Source: Brassicibacter mesophilus
GTDB taxonomy: Bacteria > Bacillota > Clostridia > Tissierellales > Proteiniboraceae
DNA length: 64,000 bases
Direction of reading: 5' to 3'
NCBI RefSeq assembly: GCF_050433385.1
Contig: NZ_JBNPXI010000006.1
Location: forward strand, 124,001-188,000
Below are positions 51,877 through 60,099 of this stretch, one piece after another (position 1 is the first letter of the stretch; every line of letters begins with the position of its first letter). The translations under genes were made by a program, and so were the position numbers. The notes beneath the pieces are model-generated. The model was not told where the DNA came from. It was given only the letters and a program-made list of their open reading frames with translations, and searched no databases.

Positions 51877-53631
51877 CTATTCAATTTCTACTGCATGGAA
51901 ACGACAGACTTCATTACACTTACCACACTTGATACATATCTCACTATCAATTTTGTGTGCCTGTTTAGCTTCTCCCGTTATAGCGCTAACTGGACAGTTT
52001 CTCTTACATAGACCGCATCCAATACATTTTTCTTCATTGATTGAATAGGATATTAAGTTAACACACTGCTTAGCAGGACATTTTTTCTCATATATATGCT
52101 TCTCATATTCTTCCCTAAAATATCTTAATGTGCTTAGTACAGGATTTGGAGCTGTTTGCCCGAGTCCACAAAGTGACCCTTCTTTGATTTTTTCTCCTAG
52201 TTCTTCTAATAACTCAATATCTCCATCTCGCCCTTCACCATCACAGATACGAGTTAATATTTCAAGCATTCTCTTTGTTCCTATTCTGCAGTGAATACAT
52301 TTACCACAAGATTCTTTTCTTGTGAAATCTAAGAAGAACCTAGCCATATCAACCATGCATGTTGTTTCATCCATAACAACCATTCCACCAGAACCCATAA
52401 TAGCACCTGTTTTAGCTATTGACTCATAATCAACCGGTGTATCAACAAGATCAGCAGGAATACAACCACCAGATGGGCCTCCCATCTGAACTGCCTTAAA
52501 CTCTTTACCGTCTTTTATTCCTCCACCTATATCAAATATAATATCTTTAATTGACATACCCATAGGTACTTCAACAAGACCACCTTTATTTATTTTACCA
52601 GTTAGTGCAAACACCTTTGTACCTTTACTTTTTTCTGTACCCATTGCTGCAAAGGCTTTTCCACCATTTAATAAAATCCAAGGAACATTTGCGAATGTCT
52701 CAACATTGTTTATATTAGTAGGCTTGTCCCAATAACCTTTCTGAGCTGGGAATGGAGGTTTTAATCTTGGCATACCTCTTTCACCCTCTAATGATGCAAT
52801 TAGTGCAGTTTCCTCTCCACAAACAAAAGCACCTGCTCCTGCTTTAATTCTTATATCAAAATCAAATCTGTTTTCACCAAATATATCTTTTCCTAAAAAA
52901 CCTTTTGCTCTCGCTTGTTCAATGGCTTTTTTCAGACGTATTATAGCTAATGGATATTCTGCTCTCACATAAACAATTCCTGAAGTAGCTCCTATAGCAT
53001 ATCCAGCAATCATCATTCCTTCTATAAGATTATGAGGGTCTCCTTCTAATACGCTTCGATCCATAAATGCACCAGGGTCACCTTCATCAGCATTACAAAC
53101 TATATACTTAGGAGTGTCTAAAGATTGACGTGCTGCATTCCATTTAAACCATGTTGGAAAACCAGCCCCACCTCTACCTCTAAGACCTGATATTTTAATT
53201 TCTTCTATTACTTCTTCTGGACTCATTTCTTTTATACAGTTTTCAATGGCTTTGTATCCGCCATCTGATATATATTCATCAATACATTCTGGATTAATAA
53301 TTCCACAGTGTCTTAATGCAACTCTTTTTTGTTTTTCTAAAATACCTTTATCAGTTTCAGGCATTGTATATTCTAATGCTTTTTCACTTTCATGCAAATG
53401 TTTTCCGATAATATCTGAAATCATTTCAGTGGTTACTTTAACATATGTTTCTTTATTTCCATTATCATCAATAACATCTACTATAGGCTCGAGATGACAC
53501 ATTCCTATACAACCCGTAAGAGTAAGTTCAGCATCAATGTCTCTATTTTTTAATTCATTTTCTATAGCTGCATAAACTTTATTTGCTCCAGCAGCTATAC
53601 CGCAGCTACCTTGTCCAACAACAATTTTCAT
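51877..53631 (-). CDS. NuoF/HydB-like NADH-binding subunit
   Basis: 584 aa. N-terminal thioredoxin-like [2Fe-2S] domain (GQGSCGIAAG, TGCIGMC), NuoF core with FMN/NADH loop GLRGRGGAGFPTWFKW and CNADEGDPGAF, 4Fe-4S site ESCGKCIHCRIGTKRM, and C-terminal 2x[4Fe-4S] ferredoxin (CIGCGLCKRNCP, CIKCGKCNEVC). This layout is that of HydB in electron-bifurcating hydrogenases, not respiratory NuoF. RBS AAGGGGG, 3 nt after nuoE. Confidence 0.94.
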   Translation of the reverse strand: MKIVVGQGSCGIAAGANKVYAAIENELKNRDIDAELTLTGCIGMCHLEPIVDVIDDNGNKETYVKVTTEMISDIIGKHLHESEKALEYTMPETDKGILEKQKRVALRHCGIINPECIDEYISDGGYKAIENCIKEMSPEEVIEEIKISGLRGRGGAGFPTWFKWNAARQSLDTPKYIVCNADEGDPGAFMDRSVLEGDPHNLIEGMMIAGYAIGATSGIVYVRAEYPLAIIRLKKAIEQARAKGFLGKDIFGENRFDFDIRIKAGAGAFVCGEETALIASLEGERGMPRLKPPFPAQKGYWDKPTNINNVETFANVPWILLNGGKAFAAMGTEKSKGTKVFALTGKINKGGLVEVPMGMSIKDIIFDIGGGIKDGKEFKAVQMGGPSGGCIPADLVDTPVDYESIAKTGAIMGSGGMVVMDETTCMVDMARFFLDFTRKESCGKCIHCRIGTKRMLEILTRICDGEGRDGDIELLEELGEKIKEGSLCGLGQTAPNPVLSTLRYFREEYEKHIYEKKCPAKQCVNLISYSINEEKCIGCGLCKRNCPVSAITGEAKQAHKIDSEICIKCGKCNEVCRFHAVEIE

Positions 53632-53634
53632 CTG

Positions 53635-54162
53635 CTAGACCCCCTTGCTCTCATTATTTCTAATTTCCCTTATTATTTCTCTTGCTTTGTTTGGTGTAAG
53701 CTTTCCATATGTCTCACCGTCTATCATCATAACTGGTGATAAACTACAACATCCAAGACATGCCACATTGTTTAAAGTAAACAAATTGTCCTCGGTAGTT
53801 TCACCTTCACTAATTTTAAGCTCATCACAGATTGCTTCTTCTATACTTTTTGAGCCATTAACATGACATGCAGTACCTTGACAAAGCATAATTAAATGCT
53901 TTCCAATAGGATGTAATCTAAATTGAGTGTAAAATGTAGCTACACCGTGCACCTTAGCAGGCTTTATTCCTGTTTTTTCTGCAATATAGTTTAAAACTTC
54001 CTGTGGCAAATAATTATAAATTTCTTGAGCCTCCTGTAAGATACTTATGAGACTTCCTTGAGTTCCACTATATTTTTCTAAAGTGGCATCGAGCTTATTA
54101 AGGTCGATATTAGTGTTACACATTTTAGCCTCATTACTCTTTTTGTCACTGCAGCAACACAT
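53635..54162 (-). CDS. NuoE/HydC-like [2Fe-2S] subunit
   Basis: 175 aa from ATG at 54162 (MCCCSDKK), preceded by GAGGAGAG; an extension to 54204 runs through the RBS. Thioredoxin-like fold with cluster ligands CQGTACHV and ACLGCCSLSP. Extra Cys at positions 2-4 are unusual. First gene of the operon; a good extended -10 (TGGTATAAT) is at 54288-54293. Confidence 0.93.
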   Translation of the reverse strand: MCCCSDKKSNEAKMCNTNIDLNKLDATLEKYSGTQGSLISILQEAQEIYNYLPQEVLNYIAEKTGIKPAKVHGVATFYTQFRLHPIGKHLIMLCQGTACHVNGSKSIEEAICDELKISEGETTEDNLFTLNNVACLGCCSLSPVMMIDGETYGKLTPNKAREIIREIRNNESKGV

Positions 54163-54681
54163 ATGATTCTCTCCTCTCAAATGATTTTGATAAAAAAATC
54201 TCAAATTGTAATGTCAAAATATACAAAATATGACATACTAAATGCTTAATCAAAGTTATATATGATGATCTTTAAAAACACGATTACATTATACCAAATT
54301 TCCTGTCGAATTACATGCAAATAATTTAATTGAATTTACTTGATTTGCATAAACTTTTTGTTCACTTTATCCTAAGTAAGATTTTTACACATTTTCTAAT
54401 GATAATTTATGGAATAAGCTGTTAATATTACAAAAAATTAATGTTATTTTGTTAATTATTTATCATAGTTTGCTTAGTTTCAAAATATTTTGTATTTATA
54501 ATCATGATTATACCAGTATAATTACTAATTAGCTAGTACAAAAAATAGAAATTAGAATGTAATTATAGAATATTGTTTATAATCTGATAGCACAGTATAG
54601 AAAAATTCTATACCTGAGGCTATGATTTTCAAACAAAAAAATGAGTCAGGAGAATCTGACTCATGTGTTTAAACAATAAAA
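54163..54681. promoter_or_regulatory. Intergenic region with the nuoE-like operon promoter
   Basis: An extended -10 TGGTATAAT on the minus strand (hexamer at 54288-54293) gives a leader of about 120 nt. A split ATGTCA/TGACAT inverted repeat lies in the leader near 54211-54236. The remaining AT-rich sequence up to the 54641 terminator shows no gene. Confidence 0.45.
54641..54664 (-). terminator. Terminator after the permease-ferredoxin gene
   Basis: ATGAGTCAG / CTGACTCAT with a 6-nt loop and TTTTTTT tail on the minus strand, 18 nt past the stop. Confidence 0.92.
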
Positions 54682-55407
54682 TTATTCATAGCCTATTGCT
54701 TTTGCAGGACATTTATTAATGATTATTTCAATATCACTAACATCAGTATTTGTATGTTCTTTAATAAGTGCTGCTTTTCCATCTATTAACTTAAACATCT
54801 CTGGACTAAGTTTTTCGCATAATCCACATCCAATACAATATTGTTTGCTTATACCTATTTTTTTTATGCCATCATTATTTCCTTTTTTATCTTCAACAGG
54901 TATGGTATCTTTTTGAACTATTTTAGATACTAAATATGCCATTATAAAAATTGAAATAGTAGTAAGTATCCACCTCACAGCCATAAACTTAAGTCCTAGA
55001 AATTTAGCTTCATTAGCAAGCATAGGTACTTTTATAACAGCCCATGTACTTAGTATTATCACTATGTTTGATATCTTCGCCCCCTTTTTTAACAGCATTT
55101 TACATACAGGAAATGCTGCATATATAGGGCCTGCTGATACACTCCCAAGCAGAAATGATATAATTGCTCCCTTTTTTCCTGAGCTTTCTCCAAAGCTATT
55201 CATAATCACTTCTCTAGGAATCCATGCCTCAATCAATGAAGTTAAAATAAATATTACTGGCATTATCTGAAGCATTTCTATTATATAATACGAACTATTT
55301 TCAAATGCTTGAACAGCTTTATCTGTTTTAAACACTACTAAGCTCAAATATATAGCTCCGACTATTAATAAAAGTTTATTTCTTCTCATGCATTTTGCTA
55401 TGCTCAT
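54682..55407 (-). CDS. Permease (DUF318/YraQ-like) fused to a single-cluster ferredoxin domain
   Basis: 241 aa. About five membrane segments with the DUF318 signature FLLGSVSAGPIYAAFPVCKMLLKKGA, then a cytoplasmic linker and a C-terminal 4Fe-4S ferredoxin domain (CIGCGLCEKLSPEMF ... CPAKAI). The ferredoxin has one cluster's ligands (CxxCxxC...CP). Overlaps its partner permease by 4 nt. Cargo is unknown; the ferredoxin suggests transport coupled to or gated by low-potential redox state (inference). Confidence 0.82.
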   Translation of the reverse strand: MSIAKCMRRNKLLLIVGAIYLSLVVFKTDKAVQAFENSSYYIIEMLQIMPVIFILTSLIEAWIPREVIMNSFGESSGKKGAIISFLLGSVSAGPIYAAFPVCKMLLKKGAKISNIVIILSTWAVIKVPMLANEAKFLGLKFMAVRWILTTISIFIMAYLVSKIVQKDTIPVEDKKGNNDGIKKIGISKQYCIGCGLCEKLSPEMFKLIDGKAALIKEHTNTDVSDIEIIINKCPAKAIGYE

Positions 55408-55886
55408 ATTATAACCCCCATAACAATCGAAATAAATATAGCAAATATAAAACTCAAAGAGTTTCTAACAAACGCAAATTTAATACCGAACTCCTGCTTT
55501 TCAAGTGGAAAGGTCACAACCCCAACCATAGTAAGTGTTGTTAAAAACGCGACTGCAGGAACTATACTAATTCCAAGGTCAACAAAGGAACCTACTAGTG
55601 GAAATGCAGCAAAAGCTGGAATCAAAGTAATGCTTCCAACTGTTGCTGCAATTATAGTTGATAACAATGCATTTGATTTTTCCAGGTATTCTTTAATAAT
55701 ATTTGGTGGAATGAATGTTAATATCAAACCTATTAATAATAAAATCCCTATAATCTGACCAATCATGTTTTTCATCATACCTTTTGCCATTTTCATAGAG
55801 TTAAAAGTTTTCTTCTTATCTTTTACTATAGAAGCGATAAAGGCTATACCAGTTATAACCCATAGAATTAATGTGAAAATATCCAT
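55404..55886 (-). CDS. Permease, DUF318-like partner subunit
   Basis: 160 aa, four to five membrane segments, with GSITLIPAFAAFPLVGSFVDLG resembling the permease half-domain of the DUF318 family. The two halves (160 and 241 aa) together make up a full permease. RBS GGAGGAAAG overlaps the cupin stop. Confidence 0.8.
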   Translation of the reverse strand: MDIFTLILWVITGIAFIASIVKDKKKTFNSMKMAKGMMKNMIGQIIGILLLIGLILTFIPPNIIKEYLEKSNALLSTIIAATVGSITLIPAFAAFPLVGSFVDLGISIVPAVAFLTTLTMVGVVTFPLEKQEFGIKFAFVRNSLSFIFAIFISIVMGVII

Positions 55887-55887
55887 T

Positions 55888-56214
55888 TTACTTTCCTCCG
55901 TAGTATCTTGGGTTTGGAGATTTTACAACAAAAAACTCAAGTATTTCATCATCAAAATTATTTACATTCATTTTAATATCATATGGAATGTTTATTATTT
56001 GCCCTTCTATATATCTCTGAGGTTCTTGATCTCCTAGCTTTAGTGTCATAGTTCCCCTTACAATTATCATATAGACATTTGAGTTGGAATAATGCTCAGG
56101 AAGACCCGTGTCCTTTGTAAGTATCATGTGGTTTAATGCAACATTTTCATCATCAATAACCCTCTCAACTATTTTTTCGTTTAACTTTTTAAACATATAG
56201 ATTGTTTCATGCAT
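55888..56214 (-). CDS. Small cupin-domain protein
   Basis: 108 aa. One cupin barrel with HYSNSNVYMIIVRGTMTLKLGDQEPQ (metal-binding His and Glu/Gln positions partly kept) and IINIPYDIKMNVNNF. RBS AAGGAGAA before ATG at 56214. It leads the cupin-permease-permease/ferredoxin operon and may bind a small ligand or metal related to the transported compound. Confidence 0.85.
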   Translation of the reverse strand: MHETIYMFKKLNEKIVERVIDDENVALNHMILTKDTGLPEHYSNSNVYMIIVRGTMTLKLGDQEPQRYIEGQIINIPYDIKMNVNNFDDEILEFFVVKSPNPRYYGGK

Positions 56215-56246
56215 AGCTATTCTCCTTTCATTTTCCTTTTTCTTAT

Positions 56247-56289
56247 ATTATAATTATTAAGATAATAACAAACAGTAACCTTGGTTACT
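56247..56289. promoter_or_regulatory. Crp/Fnr palindrome and -10 between cupin operon and regulator
   Basis: AGTAACC-TT-GGTTACT (56274-56289), a 16-bp palindrome with perfect 7-bp arms. For the minus-strand operon a TATAAT at 56247-56252 places it near -41.5 (class II activation). For the regulator gene it lies between a plus-strand TATAAT (56249-56254) and the ATG, a self-repression position. Confidence 0.6.
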
Positions 56290-56306
56290 ATTTAGGAGTG
56301 ATTTTA

Positions 56307-56987
56307 ATGAATCTTAAAAATATTTTTGATGTATTATCCCATACGGAGCTTTTTAATAGCTTTTCTTCTAATGAGCTTAATATATTATTTAAAGAAAAAT
56401 ATTACAGATTATCAGAGTATAATAAAAATAGTGTCATATATTTTCAGAATGAAATATGTACTACAATTGATGTTATTCTTCAGGGGGAAATAGCAATACA
56501 CAGAATTGATGAGAATGGAAATGTTTTTATAGTTTCGACCTTTTCGTCTGGAGATATCATAGGAGGAAATCTACTATTTGCTAACAAAAATACTTATCCT
56601 ATGACAATCATATGCAAGAACAAATGTAAGATTCTGCATATAAATAAAGAGTTAGTTCTTGAGTTATGTCAGAAAAACAAAGATTTTCTTGTGGCATTTA
56701 TCCAATCTATTTCAGACAAAACATTGATTTTAACCGATAAACTCAAGGCTGTAGCTATGAAAAGTATACGTCAATGTATAATTGATTTCTTAACTTATGA
56801 ATACTTTCTTCAAGAAAGTAATGTAATCGTATTGAAAGTATCAAAGAAAGAATTGGCTGAAAGATTTGGAATACAAAGGCCATCTCTTTCTCGCGAACTT
56901 AATAAAATGAAAAGAGATGGCCTTATTGATTTTGATTCTAAGACTATTACTATTAAAGATAATAATATAATAGGGTCTAGTACTTAG
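56307..56987 (+). CDS. Crp/Fnr family transcriptional regulator
   Basis: 226 aa from ATG at 56307, 8 bases after AGGAG; GTG at 56298 is inside the RBS. The N-terminal cNMP-type barrel (VIYFQNEICTTIDVILQGEIAIHRID, SGDIIGGNLLFA) lacks an N-terminal Fe-S Cys cluster. The C-terminal winged helix is KKELAERFGIQRPSLSRELNKM. Similar regulators in Clostridia sense heme, NO or small ligands. It is divergent from the cupin/permease operon and may also act on ric (inference). Confidence 0.92.
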   Translation: MNLKNIFDVLSHTELFNSFSSNELNILFKEKYYRLSEYNKNSVIYFQNEICTTIDVILQGEIAIHRIDENGNVFIVSTFSSGDIIGGNLLFANKNTYPMTIICKNKCKILHINKELVLELCQKNKDFLVAFIQSISDKTLILTDKLKAVAMKSIRQCIIDFLTYEYFLQESNVIVLKVSKKELAERFGIQRPSLSRELNKMKRDGLIDFDSKTITIKDNNIIGSST

Positions 56988-57031
56988 TAATAATATTTAG
57001 ATATTGAAATGTAACACAAAGTATATTTTGA

Positions 57032-58744
57032 TTATATTCTAAACTTACTTATCAACGCGTTTAGTTTCTCAGCAAGTTCAGCTTGATTCTGAGACAGTTT
57101 CGCCACTTCCTCAACTGCCATAGTAACATCAGTAACACTTCTTAAAATACTATCTGAACTAGCTGCTGACTCCTCAGTATTTACTGATACGCCTTGTATT
57201 GCCTCTGTAACTTGAGTTATAGCTTCTGTCATTGAATTCGTAGACTGAACCACTTCTTCTGACATACTGCTTAATAATTGAGCATCATTCTCATACTGAA
57301 CACCTATTTCCATCAACAGCTTATAGTCTGGTTTCACAGTATCATCAATGAACTTAAGTATTTCTTCTGCATTATGTGATAGATTTTCAAAGGCTTCTTG
57401 AACTTGATTAACAACATTAGTAATATTAGTAACTGTTGTTGCAGACTGCTCTGCAAGCTTTCGTATTTCATCAGCTACTACAGCAAACCCATTTCCATGC
57501 TCACCAGCTCTTGCGGCTTCAATAGCAGCATTTAAGGCTAATAAATTTGTTTGTGCTGCAATCTCACCTATTGTCTGAGCCATTGTTTGAACTTCATCAA
57601 CTACTTTTCCAGCTTCTATAGCTTTGACTATCTTAGCATGATTCTGTTCAATTATAGCATTTGTTGTTTTCATTGATTCCGAACCCTTCTCCACTATAGA
57701 CTGAGCTCTTTTGGCTATTTCTTTAGCTGACTCGTATCCACTGTTTGCTTTATTCTCAAGTTCATTTGTAGTAGCATTAATCTCTTCTGCTGACGCACTT
57801 ACTTCTTGAGTTGTAGCACTAAGTTCTTGTGCTCCATTTGATATTTCTGCGGTAGATTCATTAATATTTTCCATAGTAGAAGCAATTTCTTCTATTGTAG
57901 CCGATAACTCTTCACTTGAAGCACTTATCTCAGATGAACCACCATTAATCTCCATTAACAGGTTTTTAGTGTTTTCAATTGCCTTATTTAATGATATTCC
58001 AACACTACCTATTTCGTCTTTTTCTCTAATCACGAGACTCTGAGTTAAGTCCCCATTTCCAAAAGCGTTTGTAAGCTTAACAATATTTTCTAGTCTCTTT
58101 GAAATATTGACAGATATCAATAATCCTAGTCCTATTGCGACAATAAATGAAGCAATACTAAAAATTAACATGATTCTAAAAAATTCATTGTATATATCCA
58201 AATTTATACTATTTGCTTCCCGTGCTTGATTCATGTTATAGCTCAATAAACTATCTAATGATAAAAACATCTTGTCTTTAATGTCTGTAACAGAATCGAA
58301 AACAGCTTTAGCCTCATCATAATTCCCATCTTTAACAAGAGATAATATTAGAATACGTGCAGTCCTATAATCATTTAAATCTTTTTTGAACTGGTCATAC
58401 ATTTCTAATTCTTTTGGTTTCATAGGTATACTTTCTAATACCTTCATGTCATCATTGTTTTCACTTACCAGCTTATTCATTGCTACTTCTATTTTTTCAA
58501 CCTGCCACTCATTTTCTTCATCAAGTATTAACAGTATATTTGTAGGAATCTCTAATGCTCTTTCTTTAATAGAATGTATCTTTTCCAAAGACATTAAATA
58601 ATCATCATGCATTAATATAGCATTTGAATTTATTCTACTAATGCTGTATAATCCACCAGCACTAACAATGACTATAAAAATTGATAAAACTAAAAAAGAC
58701 AATATAAGCTTCTGTACCATTTTCAAATTATTGAACCATTTCAT
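57032..58744 (-). CDS. Methyl-accepting chemotaxis protein, 4HB sensor type
   Basis: 570 aa from ATG at 58744 (GGGGGATG RBS). TM1 (LILSFLVLSIFIVIVSAGG), an extracytoplasmic four-helix-bundle sensor (about 40-190), TM2, HAMP (VNISKRLENIVKLTNAFGNGDL) and a signalling domain with QTNLLALNAAIEAARAGEHG. Convergent with the Crp/Fnr gene, no terminator hairpin in the 44-nt gap. Confidence 0.94.
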   Translation of the reverse strand: MKWFNNLKMVQKLILSFLVLSIFIVIVSAGGLYSISRINSNAILMHDDYLMSLEKIHSIKERALEIPTNILLILDEENEWQVEKIEVAMNKLVSENNDDMKVLESIPMKPKELEMYDQFKKDLNDYRTARILILSLVKDGNYDEAKAVFDSVTDIKDKMFLSLDSLLSYNMNQAREANSINLDIYNEFFRIMLIFSIASFIVAIGLGLLISVNISKRLENIVKLTNAFGNGDLTQSLVIREKDEIGSVGISLNKAIENTKNLLMEINGGSSEISASSEELSATIEEIASTMENINESTAEISNGAQELSATTQEVSASAEEINATTNELENKANSGYESAKEIAKRAQSIVEKGSESMKTTNAIIEQNHAKIVKAIEAGKVVDEVQTMAQTIGEIAAQTNLLALNAAIEAARAGEHGNGFAVVADEIRKLAEQSATTVTNITNVVNQVQEAFENLSHNAEEILKFIDDTVKPDYKLLMEIGVQYENDAQLLSSMSEEVVQSTNSMTEAITQVTEAIQGVSVNTEESAASSDSILRSVTDVTMAVEEVAKLSQNQAELAEKLNALISKFRI

Positions 58745-58886
58745 AATATCATCCCCCTGTCTCCAATTCATAGATGTCATGCCCGTTAACAATCATTAGG
58801 TAAATTATATATCAATTTTCTTCATCATTCAACATAATTATCCATTTGTGTATTTTATACTTAATATTTGTTTAAAATATACAAAG

Positions 58887-58930
58887 AAGTCCGCTGTCAT
58901 ACCTTAAATAAGGTTAATCAACGGACTTCC
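58887..58930 (-). terminator. Terminator after the stalk-domain protein
   Basis: GAAGTCCG / CGGACTTC enclosing an inner CCTTATTTAAGG hairpin, TTTG tail on the minus strand. A second small hairpin (ATGTTAG/CTAACAT, 58934-58951) precedes it. Confidence 0.75.
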
Positions 58931-58953
58931 TCTATGTTAGATGCCTAACATCT

Positions 58954-59934
58954 CTATTTAAGTAGCTCTAGCAGAGAATCAGGTACATAAGCATTATTAT
59001 TCTTTATTTCTGGCGCAATTTCAAATTGTCTTAAACTTTTATTAAATCCATATTCTTTCTTGCCTATACTTACGGAAAAGCTACTATTTCTTTTTGTTAA
59101 AATAGCACTTCTAGTTTCATTTTTCCATTCAACCTTGTATCCTAAATGCTCTGCTACTTTTCTAAGCGGAATCATCTTAATTTCATCCTTATAATATATA
59201 TCATCTTTTATAAGGTCATCTATTTCATCCGAATTATCTTCTTCAGACGATTCCTCATGCTCAAGTACAATAATTTTTTCTGGATTTGTTTGAGCAGGAA
59301 TACTTCTTGTAGTAATGGTATAGAATACAACAAGTTCTTTATTACTCAACTCTTCTTTTGTTAGTTTCTCTCCATACTGGCTTACAATAGAAGTCTCATC
59401 ACTTATGTTAAGCTTTAGAGAGTTATCTTCATTTACTAGCTCCTCATTAAATCTTGAATATTCTATAGATCCTGCTTCATCTTCACTATTTATTATTAAT
59501 AAATCAGGCGATATTTGAGGCGGATAAACCATTATCATAGGAACATCCTTCCTATAAAAAGCCTCTATCTTTAATCCTTCCTTTAGCTCTTTTTTATCAA
59601 AGCTATCTTTTGAAGACTGATTTATAATTAAAAGCTCATCAGAAATATTAAAAACCATCTCACCTGAACCTTCTTCATCACCATTCTGCACTAATATAGA
59701 TAACTTTCCTTCATGTGAACGAACCTCTTTAATAGTTCCTTCAACTCTCATATAATCTAACTCTTCTTTATTTGATTCATATGCTATTTTGTCTGGAGTT
59801 AACGCATCTCCTTGTGCTGATATTAATACTGGAACTAACGTATCTCCTTGTGCTGAAGCTAATCCAGGTGATACTGTGGATGTCATAACTAGTGCAATTG
59901 ATAATGTGCCTATAACTTTAGCTGCTCTTTTCAT
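58954..59934 (-). CDS. Secreted copper amine oxidase N-terminal-like (stalk) domain protein
   Basis: 326 aa. Cleavable signal peptide ending ASA (about residue 28), then a 12-residue duplication beginning SAQGD (residues 27-50), a central beta-rich region of unknown fold with repeated ISDE(L/T)xI, an acidic linker (about 225-240) and a C-terminal Cu_amine_oxidN1 domain (IKMIPLRKVAEHLGYKVEW, SVSIGKKEYGFNK). These stalk domains are common on clostridial surface proteins and are not catalytic. RBS AAGGAGAT. Confidence 0.82.
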   Translation of the reverse strand: MKRAAKVIGTLSIALVMTSTVSPGLASAQGDTLVPVLISAQGDALTPDKIAYESNKEELDYMRVEGTIKEVRSHEGKLSILVQNGDEEGSGEMVFNISDELLIINQSSKDSFDKKELKEGLKIEAFYRKDVPMIMVYPPQISPDLLIINSEDEAGSIEYSRFNEELVNEDNSLKLNISDETSIVSQYGEKLTKEELSNKELVVFYTITTRSIPAQTNPEKIIVLEHEESSEEDNSDEIDDLIKDDIYYKDEIKMIPLRKVAEHLGYKVEWKNETRSAILTKRNSSFSVSIGKKEYGFNKSLRQFEIAPEIKNNNAYVPDSLLELLK

Positions 59935-60049
59935 TTTTTAAATCTCCTTTCATTTTTTTCAGGTTACACTAGTTTGACGGGGAGCTTTTTTAAAAAGTTC
60001 CTGAAAAACAGATTTTTTTTGATTACAAATAGATTACAAAATACGAAAA

Positions 60050-60072
60050 CTGCTAACGAACTTTGTTAGCAG
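60050..60072 (-). terminator. Terminator after cstA
   Basis: CTGCTAAC / GTTAGCAG with a 7-nt loop, TTTTCG tail on the minus strand, 28 nt past the stop. Confidence 0.85.
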
Positions 60073-60099
60073 CTTTTCAATATGATCATTCACTTATTT

